The position numbers and the translations under genes are program-made. The notes beneath the pieces were generated by a model. The model saw only the letters and a list, made by a program, of their open reading frames with translations, ran no database searches and was not told the DNA's origin. From NCBI GenBank assembly GCA_026260175.1, contig JAKCWW010000282.1:21038-59126 (forward strand): 38,089 nt of DNA, read 5' to 3'. This document shows positions 19,601-29,909 of this stretch, one piece after another; positions within the stretch are counted from its first letter, which is position 1; every line of letters starts with the position of its first letter. The DNA is from Reticulitermes lucifugus (lineage: Eukaryota; Arthropoda; Insecta; Blattodea; Rhinotermitidae).

Positions 19601-22255
19601 AATAACACAATTGGACTCCATACACGCCTATAGTCTTAGCCAAAGACGGTTTCCTGCTACAAACTAGTATACAAAATGAACTGCCGTGAAGTCATAACAT
19701 TGTAGCCCTCGTCTGCACAACCTTTCTGCGTTGCACTCGTGGGCAAACTGTACCTCGTATCAATTAAATTCCGCGTGCAAAAATGGACATCTTGTGGCCT
19801 AAATCGTTTGTGTTGTCCCTGTAATTTGTCAACAGCTTTAAAAAGGATCGTGATATGAATTTCGAATGAATTGTAGCGCTGTTGCTAGAATTTGTATTAA
19901 AGCGAAAGCCCCGCTATATTTGCGCTATGGGTTCTTATATCCACAGTGCTTCAGGGGGTTAAGCATATTTATGAGAAACACTGTGAATGTTACAAACTGA
20001 GAAACAGAACCAACAGTACAGACATATAACTGAAGTAAATTTCAGTTCTGTGGCTTTCTTCTACAGACTCAGCAAGTTAAATAATTTCACAGAGCAGAGT
20101 CCTTCTTGGGAAGCCTAAAATTACCCTTGTTTTATGCAAAGCGATGGTTAATTTCTGTGTTTACATTAGATCGCCATTGGTCCCTATCATCCAGTTAAAT
20201 ACAGTACATATCACAACCCATTTCTTTAAGAATATTTTAATAATATACCCCGCAATTAATATTAGGCCTTCCAAGTGCAACCTTTGCTTCAGATTATGCG
20301 ACTGAAATTGTATATTTCTTTCTGACCTCCACAGTGCTTCCTACATGTCCAGTCTACTTCATCCACCTTGTAGCACGATAACATGTTAGCCATATTGAAT
20401 TTTATTGTTCCATTATACAGTCAGGTTTTTATTGTCCGAATATAACATTAAGAACAGAGGATTTCAGAGTCACTATAAGCAACGAAAAGAGAAACAAGGT
20501 GTAAGTAAATTTCTAGCTTGTCAGATTTTCTTGGATATTGGTATCTACGTCTTTCCTGTGGTCGACCTACATTTCTGCTGACAGTTGGCATGTATCCGTA
20601 CACCAGCCTGGGAATACGCATGTCCTCTGTTATTAATAATGTTGTGTCCATTTATCTGTATAATTTACAGTAAGTTTATTTAAATTATATATATATACAC
20701 TCATGTATTTAATTTTTCTCTTATAATTTTGTATACTTTATGGTCGTAAATCAACAAACGGTTTGTAAACTGGAAATGTGTTAAGCACGAAAGGAGCAGT
20801 ATGAGTTCTGACAGGAATTCTTTGTCTAATACTGTACTACATGTAGGATGTATGTACGAATTATTTCAGTCTTCGTCCCTTTAAAGAGGAAAACTGCGGC
20901 AGTTCTGTAGTTTAGGCAGTTTTTATCAAAATCGTTTGAACGTGAGTTTCAGTTACAAAGATGGCCCACGGTCTACTCCGCCCCATCCTCTAATTTTGTT
21001 CTATGTTAAATAATCTTGCTGTTCAAACAGCATCGTTAAGTGCTGATAGATGTGCAAATTACAACACTGTGATATCAAACTTCTGTCACTATAAGGCAAA
21101 TATGGAGGATGCATTCAGCTGCTTGTATACTGATCTAAAGAAATGAATTTTACAGCCATGCTGACTGGGTCGTTTTACTCAGTTCACTTTTAGACATGTT
21201 GTGCAGCCTAATTGAATTTCCCGAAATATGGTCTAAAAAGTCTTATACGTGAAAGTGAATTTGGCGCTAAATGGATGCCAGCTGATATAGTTTCATATAC
21301 TCAGCCCGCTCGTTCCAGGTTCTTTCTCGGGTGCTGGAGCCCTTGAGGTGTAAAAGGTTTTATTTAAAAACTTTATATGGAAATTTTTATAAATATTCGC
21401 CCTGACAAGTCGAGATCCTGTACGCTCTCTCACCAAGCCACCAGATTAACAACATACACTGTTGGTGAAGTGTGACAGAAGTACGAAGATTGTGTGAAAG
21501 ACACGGTATTTCAGCTGGCCAATGGAAATATCTGCGTCAGACGCGTTGCACCCTTCTAGCCAACTGGGTTCGGTACCTGAATCAGGCGATAACCAGATTA
21601 CCCCTGTTACAGCCGGAATTTGACAACGCGCGATTTATAGAAGTCTTTTGAATAAGAAGTACTGTTATCCACGGAACTTTATCGGTAGTGTCTATGTAGC
21701 GAGGGCAAGTGTGTTGTGCGTTTTTTTGTAGTCAATGAAGCATTCATTGCCTATGCTAAGGTCCTAGTTTGAAATTGAGAGCGTGTCCTGATAAACGAGA
21801 GGCGGTACTGCCAGTAATTCTGAATATAGTACTAACGCAAATCCAAAAGTAAATTCTACAGCAATTCTTCAAAAACATCAAGTGTTTGCCCTTCAGTTGA
21901 GAAGGCAGTATATCACAAGACGTACTTACACTCCCTCTGAGAAAGGACGGTGCGAAACGCTAGCTGCCCTTTAGTAACCGAAGCCGGGAGTTCAGTATCT
22001 AAGAGGACGGTTACAATATATTCTATTCTTCTATAATGTCATTATTTCAAATTCCCCTTGCTACGGACAGATGGGATGCTGTTTTGGTCCAGTAGGTAGC
22101 TGCAGCCACACTAGGCTAAAACGAGCTAATATTTATGCTATCGTTTCAACCGTCTATTCTCTTTCCATCTGGAATAGAGCAAAAACCTTTAAACATCGCC
22201 AACGACGGAGGCACTGTTCCGTCTGCCATCACTGAGTGCACGCCCTACTCCAGAG
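19601..22255. other. No gene seen; AT-rich intergenic DNA
   Basis: A short AT dinucleotide run lies at about 20685-20698. A tRNA-like TGGCTTGGTGAGAGAGCG on the minus strand near 21430-21450 is suggestive of another SINE head, but I could not place a box B. No coding signal. Confidence 0.45.
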
Positions 22256-22267
22256 TGTAGCCGATAG

Positions 22268-22288
22268 TTCTTTTTTTTTGTGTGTGTG
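22268..22288. repeat. Poly(T)/(GT)n simple repeat
   Basis: A T-run of nine passes directly into a short GT tandem. Confidence 0.8.
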
Positions 22289-22334
22289 AATAAATTGAAA
22301 CTCGCCATACCAAATGGAACTTTTAACTACCACC

Positions 22335-22470
22335 GATCGTCATGGTCTGGCATTAGTTAAAGCGCTCGCGTGCGAACCCCTGTTCCATCGCCAATGGTTG
22401 AGTGATTTTAGCTCTTGTTACTGCATTAATACCCTGCCGGGTTGAACGCACGCATGCCTGGATGGATATG
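22335..22470 (+). mobile_element. Possible tRNA-like SINE fragment
   Basis: ATGGTCTGGCATTAGTTAAAG followed by GCGCTCGCGTGCGAACCCCTGTTCCATCGCC has the spacing of a tRNA head, with box A near 22340 and a degraded box B near 22375. The body is unassigned. Confidence 0.3.
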
Positions 22471-22714
22471 CGCATTGTGGTTTAGGTCGCATGTCTCTTA
22501 CCCTCTTTGTCACTACATCTAAACACTACATCAGAAATTTTGTTCTCTGTATTTTTAACCGTCTCATAAATTTCCCTTTGCAGGAACAAACTGAACTAAG
22601 TGAGAGTAGCACTGTTCGAAAACCACTATCACGAACAGAGAAAATATGCGGAAGTACATAAACCTTCAAAAGCCCTTTGAAGGCTGAAGTTCTTCTAAAT
22701 TATATCCTACACAA

Positions 22715-22870
22715 ATTAAATATTCAGTTTCTACCTCACAGAGAACACAGTCCTTGTCCATTCTAAAGACGAATCAGTTAATGCTCTTTAGAGAACTATT
22801 AGGTGTTTATTGTGAGAATCAAAAGAAGCATACATATACCGTTTCAGAAAATTGAGAGTTATTCTGATGT
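22715..22870 (+). repeat. Diverged dispersed repeat, copy 1
   Basis: TTTCTACCTCACAGAGAACA and the following 100 bp (GAC.AAT/CGA, TTTAGAGAA..ATTAGGTGT) align with 36825-36960. The class is unknown. Alignment was by eye with several gaps. Confidence 0.35.
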
Positions 22871-22912
22871 TACAGAAGGTGGTACACATATTTACCACTG
22901 AGTTACATATGA

Positions 22913-23128
22913 TTAAAGGGCAAAACTGGCGGTAAGATAACTCTTTGGGCCCGTAACGTTAGCTGGGAGAATATTACTGAAACGGATCTTAAATAAGATG
23001 TGAGCGTGTGGATTGGATACATCTGACTCAGGACAGGGATCAGTGGCGGTTTCTGGTGTCCTGGTTATTGATCTACGAGTTCCGCTTGAGGCCATTTGGT
23101 TAACCGGCCGAAAGATAGCTTCGTAAGT
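22913..23128 (-). repeat. Dispersed repeat with recurring peptide shadow
   Basis: The minus-strand frame contains SGTRRSITRTPETATDPCPE. From memory this resembles a translated repeat fragment common in arthropod gene predictions. No enzymatic motif is seen. It abuts the tRNA-like block to its right. Confidence 0.4.
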
Positions 23129-23200
23129 ACGAATAAGGCGTTGGCCCACGGTCGCTCGCTTTCTCGGGTTGCGGTTCGAATCCCGCCGGGGCCGTGAAGA
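23129..23200 (+). mobile_element. tRNA-like SINE head, box A truncated
   Basis: AAGGCGTTGGCCCACGGTCGCTCGC followed by GGTTCGAATCCCGCC (an exact box B, near 23172-23186) closely follows the head of the abundant SINE (AAGGCGTGGGTC...CCGCTCGC...GGTTCGAATCCCGC). The body that follows differs, so it is a chimera or a related subfamily. Confidence 0.6.
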
Positions 23201-23249
23201 CGTACGTGTGGAGCAAGACGCTAGCTAGGTCAGCTTCAAACCTCAGCCA

Positions 23250-23430
23250 CTTTACCACATGGCCAAGAACCCCCGTTATATAGTAGATAGGAGGTTGGGT
23301 GGATTTCAATGCCAGTTTGGATGCTGCGTAGAGAGAAAATCTCTTGCCAGTGTCAGGAATCGAGCTCCCACTTGTCATTCGTTTAGTTAGTAGTTAGTCA
23401 CTATATTGACTGAGCTATTCCGGTTCACTA
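23250..23430 (-). mobile_element. tRNA-like repeat facing the previous one
   Basis: On the minus strand AATAGCTCAGTCAATA resembles box A and GGGAGCTCGATTCCTGACAC resembles box B (about 23425-23350). A second tRNA-like stretch, CTTGGCCATGTGGTAAAG, lies near 23266-23250. Together with 23129-23200 this gives two Pol III-type heads pointing at each other. The 92-codon minus-strand frame is a shadow. Confidence 0.45.
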
Positions 23431-23449
23431 AATTTAACAGACACATATA

Positions 23450-24262
23450 TTGCTGTAGCTTATTATGATACTGACTTTAACGTCTTGAGGTTCGCCATTT
23501 TTTGTGGCACCCGTGACTGTGTGAGATGCCAGAACTAAAAAGGCATTTCCGAGTGGAAAAGTAGTCGCCAGTCAGTGGAACCAACGTATTTTACTACGTT
23601 TGTTAGGCATGTACACCTTTGTTGCTCTGGCTCATATAAAGCTGCTTGTTGCTGAACCAGCTATACAAGGCCTCAATAGAGCCTGACATGAAAGTAGATA
23701 CCCACGCACTGCACCACGTGACAAGTATCAGGATGGATGCAAAATCTGTCATTGTAAACTACTTGCCATATGTGTACGATGATACACGAGTTTGTTATGG
23801 ACCAGTGACCACCACCTGTGATCAGTGGGCTGCAATGTATTGCACGGTGGTTGGTGCATGACTGTGAGGGATTATCTCTAGTAGCATGAAATGGCCGAGC
23901 AGGTATGCGTGTCAAGTTTCCTCGTTAAAAGCTCTCCATCTTCAACTTATATCAATTAAGTAAAGGCAGTATAATGATCTGCGTCTACCGTATCATTATA
24001 TAAAACGGACAAACAAGTTCAATTAAATAGCCGTAGTGTAAACAATACACGCATATTATTATAAATATATCAAATGTCTTGACGTACAAGCACAAATTCA
24101 ATTAACATCGCCATTCGCTGTCGATTAATTTTCGTACATTTATTTTGTTAATCTGTAAGAGAACAGACCTTCATTGTTACCAAGTTTAGAGCGGCGTAAT
24201 GTACGTTTTGTGATTTTGAATAAGTGATTTTCTCCTGCATTTCTTACTTTAAACATTTTGTG
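23450..24262. other. No gene seen
   Basis: Nothing recognised. The short opposing frames at 23646-23915 lack motifs. Confidence 0.5.
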
Positions 24263-24270
24263 ATCTAAGT
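24263..24270. repeat. Target-site duplication, left copy
   Basis: ATCTAAGT. It matches TTCTAAGT at 24716-24723 in 7 of 8 positions. Confidence 0.55.
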
Positions 24271-24715
24271 CAGGCCTGCTCAGTCTTTTACGCAGCGCGG
24301 GCAACTTCGACAAAATTTGGTCTGCATGAGGGCAACATAAACTTTAATATACAGAATGAAGAAGCAATAAGTATAGACCTAAGTATAATTATACTATAAT
24401 CTTAACTGTGTATTTTTGTATACATCATTTGCAATAAAAATGGATTGACAAAAGTAAGAAAATATATAAAAATCAATTTGAAACCTACGTTAGGGTGTCG
24501 CTATTTTTAGCACATTTTTACAAAATGGATTAGTAACGTAATACGTTTCCGTAAATAAACAGTTCATAAATTTTCAAAATTGCTTCGGCCTTCTATTTTG
24601 ACATTGCCAGAGGAAGGTTTGGAGACGATTTCTCATTACAAATGACTCTGCGGGCAATATAACATTATGTCGCGAGCAATGTGTTTTCTCGCGAGCTACG
24701 GTTTGATCGGGCTTC
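24271..24715. mobile_element. hAT-like non-autonomous DNA transposon
   Basis: The left end begins CAGGCCTGCTCAGTC. The right end read inward begins GAAGCCCGATCAAACC. The terminal 12 nt agree at 8 positions, and an imperfectly matching GC-rich subterminal block follows (ACGCAGCGCGGGC left, CCGTAGCTCGCGAG right). An 8-bp duplication with one mismatch flanks the 445-bp unit. hAT elements make 8-bp duplications and have short CAGG-type inverted ends. The interior is AT-rich with no transposase fragment, so it would depend on another element's transposase. Confidence 0.6.
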
Positions 24716-24723
24716 TTCTAAGT
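24716..24723. repeat. Target-site duplication, right copy
   Basis: TTCTAAGT, the partner of 24263-24270. Confidence 0.55.
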
Positions 24724-25986
24724 TACGACACCATGTAACGTGGCAGGTGGTCACCAGAATTTCGGAAGAAAATACTGCTCAACGCGACTTGCGCTCTCTC
24801 CATACCAGCTCTACAAAGGTATGTGTCTGACGACGTAGACCTCGAAGGGATAAAATATAACAGATGGAGTGGGAATATCGTTGTAAAATGTCAGTAAGAA
24901 AAATAAAGGGGCTATGAATCAAAATGAACAAGTGTATAAAGTATACATTTTGTATGGAGATGTTCCTCCTGAATCTGAACTTTGAACCGGACAGGAGTCA
25001 AAATGAAAAATTAGATGCAATATTTTTACGTATAAGTTTCTGCAAAAGCAAGAGAACTTGACGTCACTTATGTACGAAGCTTACGAAGCGTCTGGCCCAC
25101 CTCGAGTTCGGTTTATCCTAATATGACGTGTTTCACAATAACATATTCAACTGGAAATCTACAACAAACTACGGGCTTGCTGTGTCTCATTTGTGTGTTC
25201 TCCTTGAATATATAAAAAAATACCTTTCCCTCTTCGTAAATCCTGTTGATGGAATGGATGGTAGGTCAGTTACGAAACTAGCCAGAAGTTAACTCAGAAG
25301 TCCTAAGGCTATACGCACCCTGAATGCGGTAATATAAATTGGATTTACGAAGGGAAGATTATGAACTGTCGGTTTAGTTGGGGAGAGGGTTTGAAGGATC
25401 GTAGAGAAAAGGGATTTGTGGTGTCTAACATGACGTTGACTCACGCGCACACATTGCGTCACTTCGGGACTGAGGTGAATCCTTCCATCCTAGGCCAATC
25501 CATCTTCGGACACCCCATTGTTTTCCTATTTCACCACACAGACACAACGAATCTCCTGCATACAGTGAATTCCACAAGTGTGATACTAGCACATTCAGTA
25601 TGGTTCACGGAAATTTAGGCCTACTTGTTTTTAGGTGAATATAACATTAGATGATGTAGATACATGTTTACATGTGTGGAATGTGATATAACTGCAAGAA
25701 ATCAGCCGCGTTATTTCGGAACAAAAACTCCAGAGTTTCGGAGATGAAATTTATCTCTGTCGTAAAGGGAATAATGTAATGTGTTCCGAATTGGTAAGTG
25801 TAATTTAGCGACGTATGAATGAATTAACATAAAAAACGAATTCAATAATAAATTTTATTATAAATTAAACTTGTTGTTATTAACCCTTTAATGCCGGCAT
25901 CGGTGCACTGTACGGACCTTTAATTCCTCATGCTGCCGGCGTCATTGCAGCCTACAGTCGTTAACGTGTGCAAGAGTACTATATGA
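24724..25986. other. No gene seen
   Basis: The 85-codon frame at 25361-25618 has no motif I recognise. The rest is AT-rich. Confidence 0.5.
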
Positions 25987-26523
25987 AGAGACAAACAATG
26001 TACGTATAACGTAACGTCGAGGCGCGTTCGCGTAACAATTGTTGCCGTGGAAAAGCAAAATTCTGGGTATGTGTTTGTAGCCTTAGTTATCCAGCATGCA
26101 AAGCGCATGCGCCATATTATATTTTCGTCTGTGGCCTGTCCGGCTGTACCGTGCTTTTCACATTATCTCATAAAAACACGATTTTCGGGAAAAGGTTACT
26201 GGATACAAAATATGATTTCGATTTTCTCTACAACTTTCTTTGAAACATTTCTTATTTTAAAAATAATTCAGCGAGATATTATCATAAATGGACACAGGTC
26301 TTCCTGTAAAGCACCCGTTACTCTTGTCAAATTTTAATGAAATTTGAATTTTCTTGACAGATTTTCAAAAAATACTCAAATATAAAATTTCCTGAAAACT
26401 CGTCTAGTGGAAGACCAGTGTTTCCAAGAAGATGGAGACACGGACAGACAGACAGCCAGACGGACAGACAAACGTGACGAGCTAATAGTTGCTTTTTTGC
26501 ACTGTTGTGAACGCACCTAGAAA
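25987..26523 (+). repeat. Long dispersed repeat, copy 1
   Basis: Aligns along its whole length with 37321-37854. Shared landmarks in order are CATTGTTGCC-type start, CTTAGTTATCCAGCATGCAA, CGCATGCGCC, TTCAGCGAGRTATTATCATAAAT, CAAATATAAAATTTC, a GGACAGACAGAC tract, and GCTAATAGT.GCTTTT near the end. Frames over both copies share VIQHAKRMR and SSVAC, which I recall from translated repeats of many animals. The class is unknown. The GACA tract near 26442-26472 is simple sequence inside the repeat. Confidence 0.85.
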
Positions 26524-27470
26524 CCCAACAATCCTGGGAAGTAGTTGGAATATAAACCCCTGTGTCTTTGAAGTGTTGAGTAATATCAAAAATTGTAATA
26601 TCACAAGTACAAATCCACAGAACAGGGAGGCTACTGTGAGACAATTGAAGACAGAAAATTTAAATCAGAAAAATATTTTTTGTGTAGTTAACAGTAATGT
26701 TCCTTTCACACACGCTTACTTATGACTTGTGAAACCTTCACTTTCAACTCTACTGACCGCGGTAAGTTTGTATGGACTGCTGTTGCAGTAATCATGTTGT
26801 GTAAGATTTCGCTCCCTGTCACACATCTTCTTCAGTTTCTGCTACCTTTACGTTATTATGAGACTCACCACAAATTCTAGGAGTACTTAACCTTTCTCAC
26901 TTATACGACACAAGGTACCAATACTATAAAATATGTTCCGTTGATTATACTCTGCAATTAATGCAGTACACCGAAATTATATGTGTCACTAACAAAATAA
27001 CACCCAACAGGAGCTACGGATGTTCACAGCTATGCGTTCGTAATATCGGAACTGAATGAAATTGAATGGTCAGCCGTATGCTAAGGTCATTATCATTTAA
27101 ACTGGAGTGGCGTCGCTAGTCCTTGACTGGAATATTTATTGGACACAAAAATCTGTCTGGAACATAAATCTATAAAATTTTGGGACTCGAACTCATGTTG
27201 TCCAGCTCTTGCCTAGGTACGTTAGTAACCGAAGCACGTACGTGTATTTTAAACCAGGAGTATTATGCTGAAACAGAGTAATGTTGAGAATTATAAGAAC
27301 CTTGCTCAGGGTAGTCTGACATTCGTAAGGGTGCCTGATATATGCAACTGGACTCACTATTCTCACGAACAATTCCATACGTCTGTCAAATTACAAATAT
27401 ACTTAGTACCTATATTAATACAGTATTTTCTATTCCGAAATTAATCTGAATCCTGTAAGACATATTGAAT
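26524..27470. other. No gene seen
   Basis: Nothing recognised in this AT-rich stretch. Confidence 0.5.
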
Positions 27471-27475
27471 ATGCA

Positions 27476-27729
27476 GCCGATCCCGGTGGCCGTGCGGTCT
27501 AAGTCATAGATCTGCGTCTACTCGATTGCTGAGATCACGGTTTGAATCCCGCTGAGGGCATGCATGTTCGTCTGTTGTGTTTGTTGTGTGTGTTGTGTAG
27601 GTAGCGGCCTCTGTGACAGTCATATCACTCATTCAGAGGAGTCTTACTGGGTGTGTGTGTTATTGTGTGTGATCTAGAAACCTCCACAATGAGGCGGCCT
27701 ATGCCCGAGTTGAGCTGTTGCGCCACAGC
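27476..27729 (+). mobile_element. tRNA-derived SINE, full length
   Basis: The head starts GCCGATCCCGGTGGCCGTG. Box A region GGCCGTGCGGTCTAAG is near 27488, and box B GGTTTGAATCCCGC is at 27539-27552. The body has the CTCATTCAGAGGAGTCTTAC block and ends GAGCTGTTGCGCCACAG, followed by an A-rich tail. The closest relative in this window is 34854-35131, sharing the TTGTGTTTGTTGT segment and the longer GTGTGTGT tract, which suggests a subfamily distinct from the 385 and 28633 copies. Confidence 0.9.
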
Positions 27730-27808
27730 AAAATATTGAAGATGAAGCTCGCAGTCTGCGAAACAGGCATAATTTTATTTATAGAAAAAAGCATAGGTTC
27801 ATATGTAC

Positions 27809-27827
27809 ATATATATATATATATATA
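27809..27827. repeat. (AT)n microsatellite
   Basis: About nine AT units. Confidence 0.95.
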
Positions 27828-27839
27828 CCATGTTAGCTT

Positions 27840-28230
27840 GTAGCTAGAAGCCGGGCTGGCGTATTTGGCTGCGTAACTTAGCTATGGGCGGGAGAAAGAT
27901 AATTTTCAGTCCTACAAAACCTCCACACCGGATCTGAGGTCATTCCAGACTGCTATTTAAGGGATACGGGGATTATTTTCGGGGAATAAAGCGACCGGAG
28001 CCTACAGATAATCACTCACCGCCACCTAGTGCCGAGGTTAAACAAGATTGTTTATAAATTTTATATTGTCACGATCCCACAGCACAGTCTACAAGACGTT
28101 TAACAGACAGGAACACATATCACGACAACACACACAGCCAAGCAGCGCAACCCAAATATGACCTTCTAACCCAAATACCACGATTCTACGCATCATCCAG
28201 TTAGTGAAGTGTGTAAATAGTGCAATTGTG
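27840..28230. other. Unassigned moderately GC-rich stretch, no gene
   Basis: The block 27845-28050 is richer in GC than its flanks and includes CACCGGATCTGAGGTCATTCC and GAATAAAGCGACCGGAGCC. It may be repeat or old transcribed sequence, but I cannot assign it. Confidence 0.3.
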
Positions 28231-28560
28231 ATACTATATAACATCGTATATACAACCACTACAAACTTTTTATGACTTTATACAGTGTTTTAATACTCTA
28301 CAATTTTAAACATATCCAGTTTCAAAGGGTTATTATGAATTGACAAAACTGAAAGTGATCTGACTACAGACGATAATGCCTGAATTTAAGGATGTATAAT
28401 AAGTGTAATTTTTAAAGAACCCCCTGATGATGGTCTGTGAAGGACTGAAACATATGTAGGGGTAATTAGTAACTATATAAAATAGTATCAATGAATGTGC
28501 ATTTGGTTGGTTTGTGAAGCAACGAATGGTTATATTTCTCCCGTCTTTCACATGCCTTCA
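28230..28560 (+). repeat. Hammerhead-bearing terminal repeat, single copy
   Basis: The canonical hammerhead-like fold at 28419-28463 is followed about 30 nt later by AATGTGCATTTGGTTGG. This is the same tail found in the compound repeat at 8866-9256. Upstream sequence is AT-rich with no coding signal. Boundaries are approximate. Unlike the other loci, no inverted partner lies nearby. Confidence 0.55.
28419..28463 (+). ncRNA. Hammerhead ribozyme candidate (type I, canonical core)
   Basis: Stem I is ACCCC (28419-28423) with GGGGT (28459-28463), five pairs. The core is CTGATGA (28424-28430), an exact match to CUGANGA. After an unpaired T, stem II is GGTC (28432-28435) with GACT (28443-28446), with one G-U wobble and a 7-nt loop. 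GAAA (28447-28450) leads to stem III, A28450-T28457 and C28451-G28456, with loop ATAT. The expected cleavage nucleotide is A28458, giving a GUA triplet that meets the NUH rule. Short stem III is typical of hammerheads in Penelope-like elements and retrozymes, which may act as dimers. Activity is not shown. Confidence 0.7.
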
Positions 28561-28617
28561 TGCCGCACACAAGAAAACTTCATTTTTAGCTGTATCACTG
28601 TACGTACTCTACTAACA

Positions 28618-28632
28618 TAACTTATTACTATT
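28618..28632. repeat. Target-site duplication, left copy
   Basis: TAACTTATTACTATT, matching 28891-28905 in 14 of 15 positions. Confidence 0.8.
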
Positions 28633-28890
28633 TTTTCCCCAATGGCGCAACAGCCCCTAGTGGGCTAGGGCCTCCTCATTATCGAGGCTTCACAATCACA
28701 CTCAGACACACCACGCTCGGTAAGACTCCTCTGTACGAGTGATCAGCCCGACGCAAAGACCTCTACCTGGTAACATACAACACTCACAAGAGACAGACAT
28801 CCATGCCCCCCGGCGGGATTCGAACCCACAATCCCAGCAAGCGAACTGCCACAGACCCACGCCTTAGACCGCGCGGCCACTGGTATCGGC
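28633..28890 (-). mobile_element. tRNA-derived SINE, full length, with target-site duplication
   Basis: On the minus strand the head starts GCCGATACCAGTGGCCGCG. The exact box B GGTTCGAATCCCGCC is near 28827-28813. The body ends GGGGCTGTTGCGCCATTGG, followed by a short A-run. A 15-bp duplication with one mismatch brackets it, so the insertion is comparatively young. This is the best reference copy of the family in the window. Confidence 0.93.
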
Positions 28891-28905
28891 TAACTTATAA
28901 CTATT
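28891..28905. repeat. Target-site duplication, right copy
   Basis: TAACTTATAACTATT, the partner of 28618-28632. Confidence 0.8.
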
Positions 28906-29735
28906 AGAGAAGTAAAATGGTTTTAAACACTTATAGTGTTAAAAACAACTGTGACTCTTTCGTTGTAGAAAATAAATTTAATACAGCAATATTCTGAATG
29001 CACACACAAATGTCGTTTAAGGCTGCTGTGAGGTCATCAGGTTCCGGTAACACGCCTTAATTCAAATCGCCCGAAGTAACTGGTACCGGAAGCTCAGCAA
29101 ATTGCGGGTATCCTGTATCACCAGAATAGGTGATGGAATGCAAAGAGGGATAAGGGTGTATGGAATCCCACAGGGGGTAGAAATGATCAACTGTGCAGCA
29201 TTATTTCCCCCCTTCTCGAAATCTTCCACACCCCACCCCCAGTAATAAGATGATTCACTTTTTGGAAGAGGGGTAAGAATGTTGAAGGGGGTGGTTTTAG
29301 TGGTTGTAATTGTGTTAGTTGTGTAAGTAAATGTCTGTTGGACCCTCTCTATATAAAAAAAGAAAAACCTACTTGCATTTCATTTTGTGTTGTTTCTCTG
29401 ATACAGCCTGCTGATTCTCATATAGAAACATGGAGTGACATGGGAAATAAAAGAAGGGAATTATTGAAACAAATTACATAATTGCACTACATAATTCCTG
29501 TAAGGTTTGATGTTCTCACGGTGACTATGAAATGTAACGCCGTGTAGTCTGGTAGATTTATTGTGACCTTTCAGTGGAAAGAGTATTACTATATCAGAGT
29601 AAACGGACTCATTTTCCGGAAAACACTATTTACACATTTACGTATGTCTACACTTCTGATATGAGGTAATGTATTGACAATGACTATAATTGGACGTTTC
29701 TTCCGCCCCATTACAAATGTTCAGTAACCAAGTAT
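28906..29735. other. No gene seen
   Basis: Nothing recognised. Confidence 0.5.
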
Positions 29736-29739
29736 ATGT

Positions 29740-29898
29740 GGCACATTATGCCAGGAGTGCACACATTTTTCAAACAATGTAGGAGCCACCTCAAACTTCT
29801 AGGAGCCAGGAGGGTAGAAATATAATATGCCACCGTACAAAATTCAGTCGCCGTGGTGTCTTGGCGCCCGGGATTTGTGCATCCCTGCATTATGCCAA
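29740..29898 (-). repeat. Dispersed repeat with recurring peptide shadow
   Basis: The minus-strand frame contains GCTNPGRQDTTATEFCTVA and LLAPRSLRWLL. From memory it resembles repeat-derived predictions in insects and other animals. No functional motif is visible. Confidence 0.4.
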
Positions 29899-29909
29899 CT
29901 AACCCCATG

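Noticed and set aside
21420..21600. Additional SINE on the minus strand
   Set aside because: A box-A-like stretch is present, but no credible box B follows at the right spacing.
26040..26337. 96-codon frame as a conserved gene because it matches one at 37415
   Set aside because: The similarity follows the repeat unit, continues outside the frames, and the frames break at different points in the two copies.
27476..27552. Functional tRNA gene
   Set aside because: Box A and B are present, but the acceptor and anticodon stems do not close into a cloverleaf and a SINE body follows; the same holds for the heads at 34854 and 38031.
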